From Gemmatimonadota bacterium (lineage in GTDB: Bacteria; Gemmatimonadota; Gemmatimonadetes; Gemmatimonadales; Gemmatimonadaceae), in assembly GCA_027307165.1 (NCBI GenBank), contig DAHUXM010000023.1, forward strand, positions 1-52,329: a stretch of DNA of 52,329 bases, in the 5' to 3' direction. This document shows, one piece after another, positions 1 to 8,946 of this stretch (positions are counted from its first letter, which is position 1; each line of letters starts with the position of its first letter). The notes beneath the pieces were generated by a model, which worked only from the letters and a program-made list of their open reading frames with translations, searched no databases and was not told the origin of the DNA. The position numbers and the translations under genes were made by a program.

Positions 1-129
1 ACGCAGCGCGTCCTTTATCGCGTCGAGGAAGGTGTCGACGACGCGAGCGCAGTCTTTCTTCGAGATCGTGGGGCCGGCGGTCTGCGCAATCTGCGCGGTT
101 ACCAGCTCGACGAGGTCCGCCTTTGTCAT
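1..129 (-). CDS. HU/IHF-family DNA-binding protein, N-terminal part (runs off the window)
   Basis: Reading leftwards from an ATG at 127-129, 43 codons are open to the window edge. The start MTKADLVELVTAQIAQ followed by SKKDCARVVDTFLDAIKDAL is the amphipathic two-helix N-terminal dimerisation region of HU/IHF histone-like proteins (compare MTKAELI...LSKKDA...V..F...I...L). The DNA-binding beta-arm lies outside the window. These small proteins bend and compact DNA as dimers. HU cannot be told from an IHF-type subunit without the arm. The gene is short and easy to miss because only its first 43 codons are present. Confidence 0.85.
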   Translation of the reverse strand, partial: MTKADLVELVTAQIAQTAGPTISKKDCARVVDTFLDAIKDALR

Positions 130-347
130 CCCAACACCCCAATGGAATTGGCTAAGTCGTTGGAATGTATGGGTTTACTACGAAGCGCGCAAGCGGTGGA
201 TCAACAGCGGGATGGTGTGTCGCAGAGAGACGTGCGGAGCTCGCGCCTGGCCCAGGCGCCCGAGCTGGGAAACGGCGCGCGGGTGGGATGACGCGTCCAG
301 ATCGTCCTGGCCTTCGCCGGTCGGACGGCGGTTTGACGGTGGGCGTT

Positions 348-510
348 GTCATCCGAATTCGGTCACGCGTAAAGGGGCCACGCGCGAATGCGTCGCGTGG
401 TCATCCGATTTCCATCGCGCGTAACGGGGCCAGGCGCGGATGCGTCGCGTGGTCATCCGATTTCCATCGCGCGTAAAGGGGCCAGGCGCGGATACATCCG
501 CGCCCTACGC
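348..510. repeat. Three tandem 52-bp repeats ending in a perfect palindrome
   Basis: Units start near 348, 400 and 452 with a strict 52-bp period. Each opens with GTCATCCGA and continues through a GCGCGTAA-GGGGCCA segment. The last unit contains the 20-bp palindrome GGCGCGGATACATCCGCGCC at 485-504. The array fills most of the 388-bp gap between the HU-like gene and carA. The palindrome lies about 15-30 nt past the carA stop codon, so it would form a stable hairpin at the 3' end of the carA transcript. The same module recurs at 5981-6015, 6201-6236 and 49919-49953. No spacers separate the units, so this is not CRISPR. I see nothing else in 130-347 beyond the upstream region of the HU-like gene. 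Confidence 0.85.
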
Positions 511-517
511 ATGCGTG

Positions 518-1639
518 CTACCGTGCCTTTGGGCCGGCTTCGACGCTTTGGAGGAATTGCCTGAACAGTGGTTGGGCGTCGTGCGGTCCTGGCGCAGCTT
601 CGGGATGATATTGAACGGCGAACACGGGCAGCGTGCGATGGCGCAGGCCTTCCACCGATTTGTCATTCAGGTTCACGTGCGTCACCTCGAGCTCGGGGGC
701 GCCCGGAATTCCGGTGTCGTCTCCCTTCACCGAGAAGCCATGATTCTGCGACGTGATCAGAACGCGCCCCGTCGCGACATCGAGCACTGGGTGGTTTCCG
801 CCACGATGCCCGTACGGCATCTTGGTCGTCGCGCCACCAAATGCGAGACCGATCAGCTGATGGCCAAGGCAGATGCCGAACATCGGAATACCCGAATTGG
901 CGAGCTCGCGTACCGTCTCAGGTGCGTACGTAACCGCGTCGGGATCGCCGGGGCCGTTGGATAGAAATACACCGTCCGGATGCATCGCGAGCACGTCCTT
1001 CGCCGGTGTCTCCGCTGGGACGATCGTCACTCGGCAATTGGTCTTCTCGAACAGCCGAAGGATATTGCGCTTGATACCGAAATCGTACGCCACGATGTGG
1101 TGCGGCGCGTTCGCGTCACCCCATTCGTAGCTCTCGCCCGTGCTCACTACCGTCGCGAGGTCGAGACCTTCCATCGAGGGACAGGACTCGAGCTGCGCGA
1201 CGACTTCAGGTGACGGAGTCTCTCCGCGCCCGAGTATGCCTCGCATGACACCGGCCGACCTCAAGTGCTTTGTGAGGCGTCGCGTGTCGATGTCTTCCAG
1301 TATGGGAACGCCGGCTCCCGTCAGCCACGAAAGCAGATCGCCGTCCGCCCGCCAGTTGGAATACGTCGCGGACAACTCCCGCACGACCACGCCCGCAACC
1401 TGTGCGCGCGAGGATTCCGGGTCTTCCAGATTGACGCCGTAGTTGCCGATCTGCGGCGCGGTCATCACCACGATCTGGCCGCGATACGACGGATCCGAAA
1501 AGACTTCCTGATAGCCGGTCATGTTCGTTGTGAACACGACCTCGGCCCCCTCAAGAGGCGGCTCGCCATGCAGGCGACCGTGAAAAAGGGTTCCGTCTTC
1601 GAGAAGAAGGAACCCTGGACCCACTGAAACAGCTGTCAC
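518..1639 (-). CDS. carA: Carbamoyl-phosphate synthase small (glutaminase) subunit
   Basis: This 373-residue protein hydrolyses glutamine and passes ammonia to CarB for carbamoyl phosphate used in pyrimidine and arginine synthesis. The N-terminal CPSase small-chain domain carries [15 protein letters not shown] (about 38-52). The C-terminal class I amidotransferase domain has the nucleophile elbow GICLGHQ (Cys257) and the His345/Glu347 pair in QYHPEA. The length is normal for CarA. The start is GTG, preceded by AGGA six bases upstream and only 7 bp after the secG stop, so it is the last gene of the gap-pgk-tpiA-secG-carA run. No carB is in the window. Confidence 0.97.
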   Translation of the reverse strand: MTAVSVGPGFLLLEDGTLFHGRLHGEPPLEGAEVVFTTNMTGYQEVFSDPSYRGQIVVMTAPQIGNYGVNLEDPESSRAQVAGVVVRELSATYSNWRADGDLLSWLTGAGVPILEDIDTRRLTKHLRSAGVMRGILGRGETPSPEVVAQLESCPSMEGLDLATVVSTGESYEWGDANAPHHIVAYDFGIKRNILRLFEKTNCRVTIVPAETPAKDVLAMHPDGVFLSNGPGDPDAVTYAPETVRELANSGIPMFGICLGHQLIGLAFGGATTKMPYGHRGGNHPVLDVATGRVLITSQNHGFSVKGDDTGIPGAPELEVTHVNLNDKSVEGLRHRTLPVFAVQYHPEAAPGPHDAQPLFRQFLQSVEAGPKAR

Positions 1640-1646
1640 TGAATTC

Positions 1647-2045
1647 CTACTTCTTGGGCGGCGTTGTGGAAGGCGCCGGACTGGCAGGATTCGCCTGTGC
1701 CGGATTCGCCGGTGTGAGCGGTATCGCCGGAGCAGCAGTGCTTGGCGACGGTACTGTCAACGGAGCGGGTGCGCCCAGCTTGCCCTCGAGGACCGACTTG
1801 GGTGCGCGCTGCTGCGTCGACATCAGCTGAAGGATGAAGGCGAGCGCGAGGAAGAGACCGCCGCCCCACCAGGAGATCTTGGTGAGCAGATTGCCGGCCT
1901 GTCGCACTCCGATGAACGAGTCAGGCGAGGAGCTGGCACCGCCGAAGCTGGCGGATAGACCCTGACCGGTCCCGCTTTGCAGCAGAATCGCCACGATCAG
2001 GATGACGCTGACCAGGATCAGGAGGAATAGGAGAAATGTGTACAT
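1647..2045 (-). CDS. secG: Protein-export membrane protein SecG
   Basis: A 132-residue protein with two membrane helices (about residues 2-22 and 55-75) flanking the conserved SecG loop [14 protein letters not shown], which contains the GLS/GG signature. SecG is the accessory subunit of the SecYEG channel and stimulates SecA-driven export. After helix 2 comes a Pro/Ala/Thr-rich tail of about 45 residues that is probably disordered. The ATG has an AAGGG ribosome site and lies 18 bp after tpiA. The tpiA-secG-carA order suggests co-transcription with the glycolytic genes. Confidence 0.95.
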   Translation of the reverse strand: MYTFLLFLLILVSVILIVAILLQSGTGQGLSASFGGASSSPDSFIGVRQAGNLLTKISWWGGGLFLALAFILQLMSTQQRAPKSVLEGKLGAPAPLTVPSPSTAAPAIPLTPANPAQANPASPAPSTTPPKK

Positions 2046-2063
2046 GTAGCCCTTAAATCTAGA

Positions 2064-2810
2064 CTATGCGGAGCATATGGACAACCAGCTATCGGGTTCG
2101 AGGCTGGCGCCGCCTACGAGAACGCCGTCCACGTCGGCCGCGCCCAGGATCTGCTCGACATTGGCTGGCGTGACGCTGCCGCCATAAAGAATCCTGACTT
2201 CTGCGGCTCTATCCCCGACGAGATCGCGGAGCACCGACCTGAGCACCCCATGCGTCTCCGCGGCATCTTCCGGAGTCGCGTTCCTGCCGGTTCCAATGGC
2301 CCAGACGGGCTCGTACGCGATGACGGATGTGGTGAGCTCGACCTGGTCCAGCTGCGCGAGGCCGGCACGGAGCTGGCGCGTCACTACGCCGGCCGTCTCG
2401 CCGCGATTGCGCTGATCCAGTGTCTCACCCACGCAGAGCAGCGGTGTCATTCCCGAGCGCTCGACCATTGCGCACTTTTTCGCCGTATCCTCATCGGTCT
2501 CGCCGAACACGTGCCTGCGCTCGGAATGCCCGACCAGTACGTAATCAGCGCCCGCGTCCTTCGCCATCGGCGCGGAGTTTTCGCCGGTGAACGCACCACG
2601 TTCGGCGTAGTACACGTTCTGAACGCCGAACTTGAACGGCGATGGATCGCCAGCAGCAGCGCGCGCAGATGCAAACGAGAGCGCTGGCGGGAAGATGATC
2701 ATCTCGACGTCGAAACGACGCCAGCGACGCCGTAATTCAGAGACGATTCCAGCCGCCGCCGTCGGGCCGTGGTTCATCTTCCAGTTCGCTGCGAAGATCT
2801 GCTGTGTCAT
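2064..2810 (-). CDS. tpiA: Triosephosphate isomerase
   Basis: A 248-residue TIM-barrel enzyme interconverting dihydroxyacetone phosphate and glyceraldehyde 3-phosphate. Catalytic residues are visible: Lys11 in AANWKMNHG, His95 in VGHSERR and Glu167 in AYEPVWAIGTG, plus the phosphate-binding GGSVTPAN. The start is the ATG at 2808-2810, which overlaps the pgk stop as ATGA. The frame stays open further upstream, but those 82 extra codons are out-of-frame pgk sequence and not part of the protein. Confidence 0.98.
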   Translation of the reverse strand: MTQQIFAANWKMNHGPTAAAGIVSELRRRWRRFDVEMIIFPPALSFASARAAAGDPSPFKFGVQNVYYAERGAFTGENSAPMAKDAGADYVLVGHSERRHVFGETDEDTAKKCAMVERSGMTPLLCVGETLDQRNRGETAGVVTRQLRAGLAQLDQVELTTSVIAYEPVWAIGTGRNATPEDAAETHGVLRSVLRDLVGDRAAEVRILYGGSVTPANVEQILGAADVDGVLVGGASLEPDSWLSICSA

Positions 2811-4003
2811 GCGTCGTCGAGCGACGTTACGCCGGGCAATTGCTTCCCTTCCAGAAACTCGAGCGACGCACCACCGCCGGTGGAGACGTGACTCATCTGC
2901 GACTGAAGTCCGGCTTCGGCAACCGCAGCGGCGGAGTCGCCACCGCCGACTATCGTTGTCGCGCCTTTCGCGGTCGCGTCGGCCATCGCGCGCGCGATTG
3001 CGATAGTACCGGCGTCGAATGGTGGTTTCTCGAAAACGCCCATCGGCCCGTTCCACAAAACGGTCTTTGCCGACGCGACCGCACGCGCGTACGACTCCGC
3101 GGACGCTGGCCCGATATCATACATGGCTTCGCCGGCAGGGATCGCGTCACGCTTCACCGCGTGCGCCTTGCCAGTGTCATCCAGGCTCGGCGCGACCGTC
3201 GCATCGTGCGGCAGGATCAACCGCGTGCCCGATGTCTCGATGAGCTCGTGCGCTAGATCGACCTTGTCAGGCTCGACGAGTGACTTGCCGACTTCGTAGC
3301 CCATGGCCTTGTAGAACGTGCACGCCATCGCGCCACCGATCAAGAGCGCATCGACCTTTGGCAGCAGCTCGCGTATGACGTCGATCTTGCCTGATATCTT
3401 GGAGCCGCCGAGTATCGCGACGAACGGGCGCTTGGGATCAGCGAGTGCGCCGCCGAGGTAGTCCAGCTCCTTCTGCATGAGCAATCCGGCGACGGCGGGA
3501 TGCAGATACTTCGCGACGCCGGCCGTGGATGCATGGGCGCGATGCGCCGCGCCGAACGCATCGTTCACGAACACGTCGCCAAGCTCGGCGAAGGTGCGTG
3601 CGAGACCGTCGTCGTTCTTCTCCTCGCCGGCGAGGAAGCGCGTGTTCTCCAGGAGGAGAATCTCGCCGTCGACCATTTCGTGCGTGGCCTTGATTGCCTC
3701 GTCGGTATCGGTCATCTCGCAGAAGACCACGTGATGACCGCTCAGCCGCTCGAGCACGTCCGCGACAGGCTGCAGCGAATAGCGCTCGTCCGGCTTGCCC
3801 TTGGGCCGTCCGAGGTGCGAGAGCACAACGGGACGGCCACCGCGCTTGAGGATGTAATCCAGCGTAGGCAGCGACGCACGGATTCGCGTGTCATCTGTCA
3901 CGTTACAGTTGTCATCCAGTGGAACGTTGAGATCGAGCCGCACGAGTATGCGGCGCGAGCAGAGCAACGAATCCGGAAGTTCCTGCAGCGTCTTCTTTTT
4001 CAC
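2807..4003 (-). CDS. pgk: Phosphoglycerate kinase
   Basis: A 398-residue two-domain kinase converting 1,3-bisphosphoglycerate and ADP to 3-phosphoglycerate and ATP. Signature stretches include RILVRLDLNVPLDD, LSHLGRPKG, NDAFGAAHRAHAST and the C-terminal nucleotide loop TTIVGGGDSAAAV. The start is GTG with a GAGGAG ribosome site 7 bases upstream, 10 bp after the gap stop. The stop overlaps the tpiA start by 4 bp. Length and motifs are those of normal bacterial PGK. Confidence 0.98.
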   Translation of the reverse strand: MKKKTLQELPDSLLCSRRILVRLDLNVPLDDNCNVTDDTRIRASLPTLDYILKRGGRPVVLSHLGRPKGKPDERYSLQPVADVLERLSGHHVVFCEMTDTDEAIKATHEMVDGEILLLENTRFLAGEEKNDDGLARTFAELGDVFVNDAFGAAHRAHASTAGVAKYLHPAVAGLLMQKELDYLGGALADPKRPFVAILGGSKISGKIDVIRELLPKVDALLIGGAMACTFYKAMGYEVGKSLVEPDKVDLAHELIETSGTRLILPHDATVAPSLDDTGKAHAVKRDAIPAGEAMYDIGPASAESYARAVASAKTVLWNGPMGVFEKPPFDAGTIAIARAMADATAKGATTIVGGGDSAAAVAEAGLQSQMSHVSTGGGASLEFLEGKQLPGVTSLDDA

Positions 4004-4013
4004 GCGCGACTCC

Positions 4014-5027
4014 TCAACCGAGGCGCGCGCCGACGAACCTGATGAGATCGACGCAGCGCGAGGCGTAGCCCCACTCGTTGTCGTACCAGCCGGAGACCTT
4101 CACGAGCGTGCCATCGATGACATTGGTGCTCAGAGAATCCAGTATGCAGGAAGCCGGATCGCCGATGAAGTCGCACGAAACGAGCGGCTCGTCAGTGTAG
4201 CGGAGGATTCCGTTGAGCGGACCATCGGCGGCTTCACGGAAGGCAGTGTTCACTGCTTCGATGCTGGTTGGTTTCTCGACTTCGACAGTCAGCTCGGTGA
4301 GGGACACATCCGGTGTTGGAACGCGGATCGAGATTCCGTCGATCTTGCCCTTCACTTCGGGGATCACGAGACTGGTCGCCTTCGCGGCTCCGGTGGTCGT
4401 GGGGATCATCGACATCGCCGCAGAGCGCGCGCGGCGCAGGTCCTTGTGCGGCGAATCCAGAAGGTGCTGATCGTTGGTGTAGCTGTGGATGGTCACCATC
4501 GACGCGTGCCTGAAACCGAATGCATCGCGCACCACCTTGACCATCGGCACGAGGCAGTTGGTCGTGCACGACGCGTTCGAAATCACGTGGTGCTTGCTGT
4601 TGTCGTACTTGTCGGAATTGACACCCATTACGAGCGTGATATCCTCGCCCTTTCCCGGCGCCGAGATGATGACCTTGCGGGCGCCGCCGTCGATGTGCTT
4701 TCGCGCGTCAGCCGCGTTGGTGAAGCGGCCGGTCGATTCGAGCACGATATCGACACCGAGCTGGCGCCATGGCAGCGCCGAGGGGTCGCGCTCGGAGAGG
4801 ACCTTCACATCGTGTCCGTCGATGTCGAGCGTTCCCTCGCCGTGGGAGACATCGCCATCGAACGTGCCGTGAATGGAATCGTACTTGAAGAGGTGCGCCA
4901 GCGTCTTTGTGTCCGTGAGGTCGTTGACGGCGACGAAGTCGACGTCTGCCACTCCCTGTTCGAAGGCGGCGCGAATTACCTGCCGTCCGATTCGTCCAAA
5001 GCCGTTGATGCCAACACGAATTGCCAT
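4014..5027 (-). CDS. gap: Glyceraldehyde-3-phosphate dehydrogenase, type I
   Basis: A 337-residue NAD(P)-dependent enzyme of glycolysis. The Rossmann start [14 protein letters not shown], the active-site Cys154 in SNASCTTNC and the C-terminal [12 protein letters not shown] are all present. The ATG at 5025-5027 is preferred over an upstream in-frame ATG because homology starts there and GAGG lies just before it. It lies 13 bp after comF and leads the gap-pgk-tpiA cassette. Confidence 0.97.
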   Translation of the reverse strand: MAIRVGINGFGRIGRQVIRAAFEQGVADVDFVAVNDLTDTKTLAHLFKYDSIHGTFDGDVSHGEGTLDIDGHDVKVLSERDPSALPWRQLGVDIVLESTGRFTNAADARKHIDGGARKVIISAPGKGEDITLVMGVNSDKYDNSKHHVISNASCTTNCLVPMVKVVRDAFGFRHASMVTIHSYTNDQHLLDSPHKDLRRARSAAMSMIPTTTGAAKATSLVIPEVKGKIDGISIRVPTPDVSLTELTVEVEKPTSIEAVNTAFREAADGPLNGILRYTDEPLVSCDFIGDPASCILDSLSTNVIDGTLVKVSGWYDNEWGYASRCVDLIRFVGARLG

Positions 5028-5040
5028 GTTTCTATCCTCG

Positions 5041-5781
5041 CTAAGGCATGTCGCCCGCTGCGCGGGCTCGCCCGAATGTGACGTAAGAGATGATGCGTGC
5101 GCCGCCGGCATGAAGCGCCGTCGCGCAAGCGTTCAGCGTGGCCGCGGTGGTAACGACGTCGTCCACCAGGACCACATGTCGTCCGGCTAATTCCCTGCCA
5201 TCAAGAACAGTAGCGAATGCGCCGGCCACGTTTCGCAGACGATCGCCGGGCGTCAGGCGCGTCTGTGTCTCGGTGGCTCGGCGCCTTACGAGTGCTTCCT
5301 GCACTGGGACGCCCCATCGCTCACCCAGAAGGCGCGCCAGGAGCTCGCTCTGGTTGTAGCCGCGCTCGCGAGCCCGTGCTGCGGCCAGCGGCACGGGAAC
5401 GAGCAGATCGCGCTCCTCGGTGACGTCCAGAGGAAAGTTAAGCCGCGCCATCTGTTCTGCCATTGGCTCGGCGAGGGCCGTCCAGCCGGAATACTTGAGC
5501 TTGTGGACTATTTCGCCTGCCGGGCCGCCCGGGACCCAGCAGACGGATCTTACGGCCCTGACGAATGCCGGGAGCGCCTCACACCAGCGGCAGGAGCCCG
5601 GCGAACGCGGGTGTCCGCAGCGCGCGCATTGCGGCGCAGGAAGCCGGGCAAGCCGGCTCACGCAGAGGGTGCAGAGGACGCGGTTGTCCGACTCGCCAAG
5701 CGCCGCGTCGCAGCAGACACAGGTGCGCGGAAGGAGAAAGTCGAGCGTCGACTGGAAGGCGACGGACGACCAGGTTTTCAC
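5041..5781 (-). CDS. comF: ComF-family phosphoribosyltransferase-like protein
   Basis: About 246 residues. The N-terminus has a cysteine-rich zinc-ribbon region (CVCC, CTLC, CARCGHP, CRWC) and the C-terminus a phosphoribosyltransferase fold with the PRPP loop [17 protein letters not shown]. ComF proteins take part in DNA uptake and in replication restart with PriA; their exact chemistry is unsettled. The frame is open to 5841, but the upstream codons are translated dispersed repeat, so I place the start at the GTG at 5779-5781 (protein [20 protein letters not shown]), where the family's typical LDFLLPRxC begins shortly after. The next gene, gap, follows after 13 bp. Confidence 0.88.
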   Translation of the reverse strand: MKTWSSVAFQSTLDFLLPRTCVCCDAALGESDNRVLCTLCVSRLARLPAPQCARCGHPRSPGSCRWCEALPAFVRAVRSVCWVPGGPAGEIVHKLKYSGWTALAEPMAEQMARLNFPLDVTEERDLLVPVPLAAARARERGYNQSELLARLLGERWGVPVQEALVRRRATETQTRLTPGDRLRNVAGAFATVLDGRELAGRHVVLVDDVVTTAATLNACATALHAGGARIISYVTFGRARAAGDMP

Positions 5782-5787
5782 CGTCCG

Positions 5788-6310
5788 AACGACGCCGTTC
5801 GACGCGCCGGATTGGTGGTCATTCCGGATCACGCTAACCACGCACCGGATTGGTGGTCATTCCGGATCACGCTAACCATGCGCCGGATTGGTGGTCGGGC
5901 ATATTGACGACGCTATCCACGCACCGAATTGATGGTCACGCACATTGACGACTCCATTCGACGCACCGATCCGGTACGCCTGCGTAGGGCGCGGATTCTT
6001 CCGCGCCTGGCCCCTGTCGGCACAATCGAAATCAGATATCAACCGGGTTGACATGAATTGCCATATTTGACCTTCGGTGGGATGGCGATATTCGGTTACC
6101 TGCACCGCATCCCAATTCCATCAAATTCCATCAATCGTAATGATTCGATCCGCGGGATTCCGGAATCGACGGCACGGATATCCAATTCCGATATCGCGTA
6201 CAGGGGCCAGGCGCGGAAGAATCCGCGCCCTACGCATGTCCACCAATCCGGCGCGTGGTTAACGTGATCCGGAATGACCACCAATCCGGTGCGTCGAATG
6301 GCGTCGTCGT
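5788..6310. repeat. Composite inverted-repeat block between comF and aroE
   Basis: The left arm has three tandem 38-bp units (from 5807, 5845 and 5883) containing CCGGATTGGTGGTCATTCC, a degenerate fourth, then a minus-oriented copy of the dispersed palindrome TGCGTAGGGCGCGGATTCTT at 5981-6015. The right arm is its mirror: a plus-oriented palindrome at 6201-6236, then the reverse complements of two of the 38-bp units (6240-6300). About 185 bp (6016-6200) of AT-richer sequence lie between, and the arm homology continues a little into them (GATATC-containing stretches). I see no convincing gene; short frames across it are repeat translations. The block touches the 5' end of comF and ends 3 bp from the aroE stop. 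Confidence 0.85.
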
Positions 6311-6312
6311 TA

Positions 6313-7119
6313 TTATCCGACCGCGCCCCACATCACTTCGCGATTGGGCTCGACGCCCAGCCACCTCCTGAACGATCGTGCCGCCTGCTCTACCAGCATC
6401 GGCAGTCCATCCGATGCCGCGCGCCCTGCGTCGCGCGCCGCTCGGACCCACGCCGTTTCACCGTGGCGGTATACAAGATCCAACACTGCGCACTTACCGG
6501 GCAGAAGGGCAATCGGTACAGGAAGCTGGTCGTCCGACATTCCCATCGGCGTTGCATTCACGACAAGATCGGCACCCTTCACAGCCGACGACAGATCTGC
6601 TTCCGCGCGTGCGTGCGCAAATCTCTGCGCGAGTGTCTCTGCACGCTTCAGATCGCGACTCCAGATCACGAGCTCGGCGTCATCCCAATCGTGAATCGCG
6701 GTCGCAGCGGCGGCCGCAGCACCACCGGCACCGATGAGCGCCACGCACTTCGGCATCTCCGCGCGCGCGCTCAGCATCAATTCACGCGCCGCGAAGTCGA
6801 AGCCGGCTACGTCGGTATTGTCGCCGATCAACTCACCGTCCTGCACCCAGAACGTGTTCACTGCGCCGGCGCGCTCGGCGACGTTGGTGACGTGGTCGCA
6901 GATGTCGAACACCGATTGCTTGTGAGGGATGGTGATGTTTCCGGCTGCACCTTCCGCGCGGAGCGTGCGTAGCGTTGCGCGCAACTGCGACGGTAGTATG
7001 TCGAGGGCGACATACTCGAGCGGTATGGAGGCCGCACGCAAAGCCGCGTTGTGGATTCTCGGGGAGAGCGAGTGCGCTACGGGATGGCCAAGCAGCACCA
7101 GCCGCGCGGGACGATTCAC
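6313..7119 (-). CDS. aroE: Shikimate dehydrogenase
   Basis: A 268-residue NADP-dependent enzyme reducing 3-dehydroshikimate to shikimate in the aromatic amino acid pathway. The substrate site SLSPRIHNAA, catalytic Lys67 in NITIPHK and Asp103 in GDNTDVAGF are intact. The nucleotide-binding ALIGAGGAAAAA follows near residues 125-140. The start is GTG, overlapping the stop of the upstream phosphatase gene as GTGA. It is the last gene of the long yicC-to-aroE run. Confidence 0.95.
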   Translation of the reverse strand: MNRPARLVLLGHPVAHSLSPRIHNAALRAASIPLEYVALDILPSQLRATLRTLRAEGAAGNITIPHKQSVFDICDHVTNVAERAGAVNTFWVQDGELIGDNTDVAGFDFAARELMLSARAEMPKCVALIGAGGAAAAAATAIHDWDDAELVIWSRDLKRAETLAQRFAHARAEADLSSAVKGADLVVNATPMGMSDDQLPVPIALLPGKCAVLDLVYRHGETAWVRAARDAGRAASDGLPMLVEQAARSFRRWLGVEPNREVMWGAVG

Positions 7120-7583
7120 GCTGTGCCCGAAGTGTGTTCGGAAAGCAGCCGGTCGAGCACGGGTTCCAGCATCATCTCGATCGCATCCGCGGCGATGCGG
7201 TAGTCATCGAGGCTGCCGCCGTAGGGATCCGCGACTGGCCGCATCGATTTGCCGTGCGATCCGTACTCATCCAGCAGATACACGCGCGCATTCGGCACCA
7301 CCGAACGGATTCCCGCGACGTGGCTCGACGCCATCGCAAGTATGATCGTGTCGCTCGAAACAGCCGCGGGGAGCAGCGGACGACTGCGATGCCTGGACAG
7401 ATCCACATCGCGCTCCAGCCCGACGAGAATTGCACCATCGGTCGCGGGCGATCCAAGTGCTGCACCTGTTCCGGCACTCGCAAACGTCGCATCGATGCCA
7501 CGTGCTTGCGCCGCGCGCCGTGCGAGCGCCTCCGCAAGGGGGCTCCTGCACGTGTTGCCGGTGCAAACGAATACGACCTTCAT
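7116..7583 (-). CDS. Low-molecular-weight phosphatase, probable protein-arginine phosphatase (YwlE-like)
   Basis: A 155-residue member of the low-molecular-weight tyrosine phosphatase fold. The P-loop VCTGNTCRSPLAE holds Cys7, Arg13 and Ser14, and the general acid is Asp119 in DPYGGS. In this family a Thr at the position in CTGNTCRS is the hallmark of YwlE-type protein-arginine phosphatases, while tyrosine phosphatases usually have Ile or Leu; I infer arginine-phosphate specificity from that alone. The ATG at 7581-7583 overlaps the tsaC stop (ATGA). The TsaC/YwlE pairing also occurs in Firmicutes. No McsB-type arginine kinase is in the window. Confidence 0.85.
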   Translation of the reverse strand: MKVVFVCTGNTCRSPLAEALARRAAQARGIDATFASAGTGAALGSPATDGAILVGLERDVDLSRHRSRPLLPAAVSSDTIILAMASSHVAGIRSVVPNARVYLLDEYGSHGKSMRPVADPYGGSLDDYRIAADAIEMMLEPVLDRLLSEHTSGTA

Positions 7584-8251
7584 GCGATCGGTACCAGGGT
7601 AGGTGCAGCCAGCCTGAGCGTTTCGGAGGAGATCGCGCCTGGCCGGATGACGCGCGGGCGTGCACCCATGCAATCTACAACAGTGGACGGCTGCGACTGG
7701 CGAAGCGTGCCACCATCCAGCACTCGCAGTCTGTCCCGCGCAACGGCGTCCCACCAGTCGCGCAGAATCGTCGCCGCAGAATCCGCGGGCGGTTTCCCAG
7801 GTCTGTTCGCGCTCGTGGATGTGATCGGATCACCGTAAGCGCGGATCAGTCTGCCCAATGCAACGTGCGACGTCCACCGCACAGCCACGCCGCCTTCGGG
7901 GCCGCGCAGCTCCGGAGGCACGCGCTTGTCGCCCCCCGGCAGAACCAGCGTCAACGGTCCCGGCCAGAATCGTGCAGCAAGTGCAGATGCAGCCGGAGTC
8001 ATGTGAAGATCCAGCCGAGCCAGCATGTCGACGCCGGCAATGAGCAGCAGAAATGGCTTTCCCCGTGGACGCGACTTGAGGGCGACCAGATTGCGCACCG
8101 ATTCGTAATCCGCCCCGCCGCCGAACCCGTACACCGTTTCGGTCGGATAGGCGAGCACGCGCCGCTGATTGAGGTGCGCGATGGTGTCGTGCAGCGACGC
8201 CTCGACTTCCTCGTCGGACCAGAATGGTATTGCGCGCGGAGGAACTTTCAT
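7580..8251 (-). CDS. tsaC: L-threonylcarbamoyladenylate synthase (TsaC/Sua5 family)
   Basis: A 223-residue YrdC-domain protein that makes threonylcarbamoyl-AMP from threonine, bicarbonate and ATP for tRNA t6A37 modification. It shows the YrdC signature LAYPTETVYGFGGGA, the basic KSRPRGKPFLLLI segment and PITSTSANRPGKPP. The length fits a stand-alone TsaC without the C-terminal Sua5 domain. The ATG at 8249-8251 overlaps ispD by 4 bp. In-frame upstream codons belong to shadow translation of ispD. Confidence 0.93.
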   Translation of the reverse strand: MKVPPRAIPFWSDEEVEASLHDTIAHLNQRRVLAYPTETVYGFGGGADYESVRNLVALKSRPRGKPFLLLIAGVDMLARLDLHMTPAASALAARFWPGPLTLVLPGGDKRVPPELRGPEGGVAVRWTSHVALGRLIRAYGDPITSTSANRPGKPPADSAATILRDWWDAVARDRLRVLDGGTLRQSQPSTVVDCMGARPRVIRPGAISSETLRLAAPTLVPIA

Positions 8252-8946
8252 TCGGTGAGCATGCTGAGGGCTTCGGCGCGCGCGAAATCGGCTTCGGTGG
8301 TGATTTTCATGGCTCGCTCGCTGCCGGGAATGACGACGACGGGGTATCCGTAGTGTTCGCACAACGCAGCATCATCGGTGCCGGAGATCCCTTCACGATT
8401 GGCGCGCCGCGTCACGTCGTCGATCATTTCGCGCGGGAATGCCTGAGGCGTCTGCGCGCGCCAGAGACCGGTGCGCTCGACGGTCTCGATTACCCTGCCG
8501 TTTGCATCGACTCGCTTCAGCGTATCCACTTCCGGAAGCGCTGCGATTGCGCCGGTTCCGTTCCGCGCGGCAGCAATGACAGCATCTATTGTTGCGTCGA
8601 GAACCAGTGGGCGCGCGGCATCGTGGATCACGACGATGCGCGCTTCTGCCGGAAGATCATCCAGTCCGCTGCGCACCGAGTTGCCGCGCTGATTGCCTCC
8701 GACTCCGATCAGAAGGCGGCTCAGGTCGCTCTGGAAAAGCCATGGCGGCGGATCTCCCGCGTACGCCTTGGGGATCACCGCAACTACCATGCATACGTCG
8801 GCACGTTGCTGGAACAGCTGCACGCTGTGCAGCAGCATCGGTTTGCCAGCAACCCAGCGGAACTGCTTGAGCTCATTGGAGCCGGTACGTGTTCCGGTTC
8901 CTCCCGCGACGATGACCACGCCGACGTCCTGCATGGTTTCGGTCAT
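8248..8946 (-). CDS. ispD: 2-C-methyl-D-erythritol 4-phosphate cytidylyltransferase
   Basis: A 232-residue nucleotidyltransferase of the MEP isoprenoid pathway joining CTP and methylerythritol phosphate. The N-terminal nucleotide loop is VIVAGGTGTRTG. VIHDAARPLV, TDDAALCEHYG and the final MKITTEADFARAEAL are family hallmarks. Translation may start at the first ATG or at the Met four codons later (MQDVGVV). The stop overlaps tsaC and the start overlaps the radA stop, so it is translationally coupled. No ispF fusion is present. Confidence 0.95.
   Translation of the reverse strand: MTETMQDVGVVIVAGGTGTRTGSNELKQFRWVAGKPMLLHSVQLFQQRADVCMVVAVIPKAYAGDPPPWLFQSDLSRLLIGVGGNQRGNSVRSGLDDLPAEARIVVIHDAARPLVLDATIDAVIAAARNGTGAIAALPEVDTLKRVDANGRVIETVERTGLWRAQTPQAFPREMIDDVTRRANREGISGTDDAALCEHYGYPVVVIPGSERAMKITTEADFARAEALSMLTE

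Noticed and set aside
2811-3056. 82-codon N-terminal extension of the triosephosphate isomerase frame
   Set aside because: It is arginine-rich, lies in the pgk gene in another frame, and homology starts at the ATG at 2810.
5807-5930. CRISPR-like array from 38-bp units
   Set aside because: Units are directly adjacent with no variable spacers and no cas genes; it is a tandem repeat.
5872-6105. Small minus-strand gene between comF and aroE
   Set aside because: The translation is made of repeat modules and has no ribosome-site or family support.
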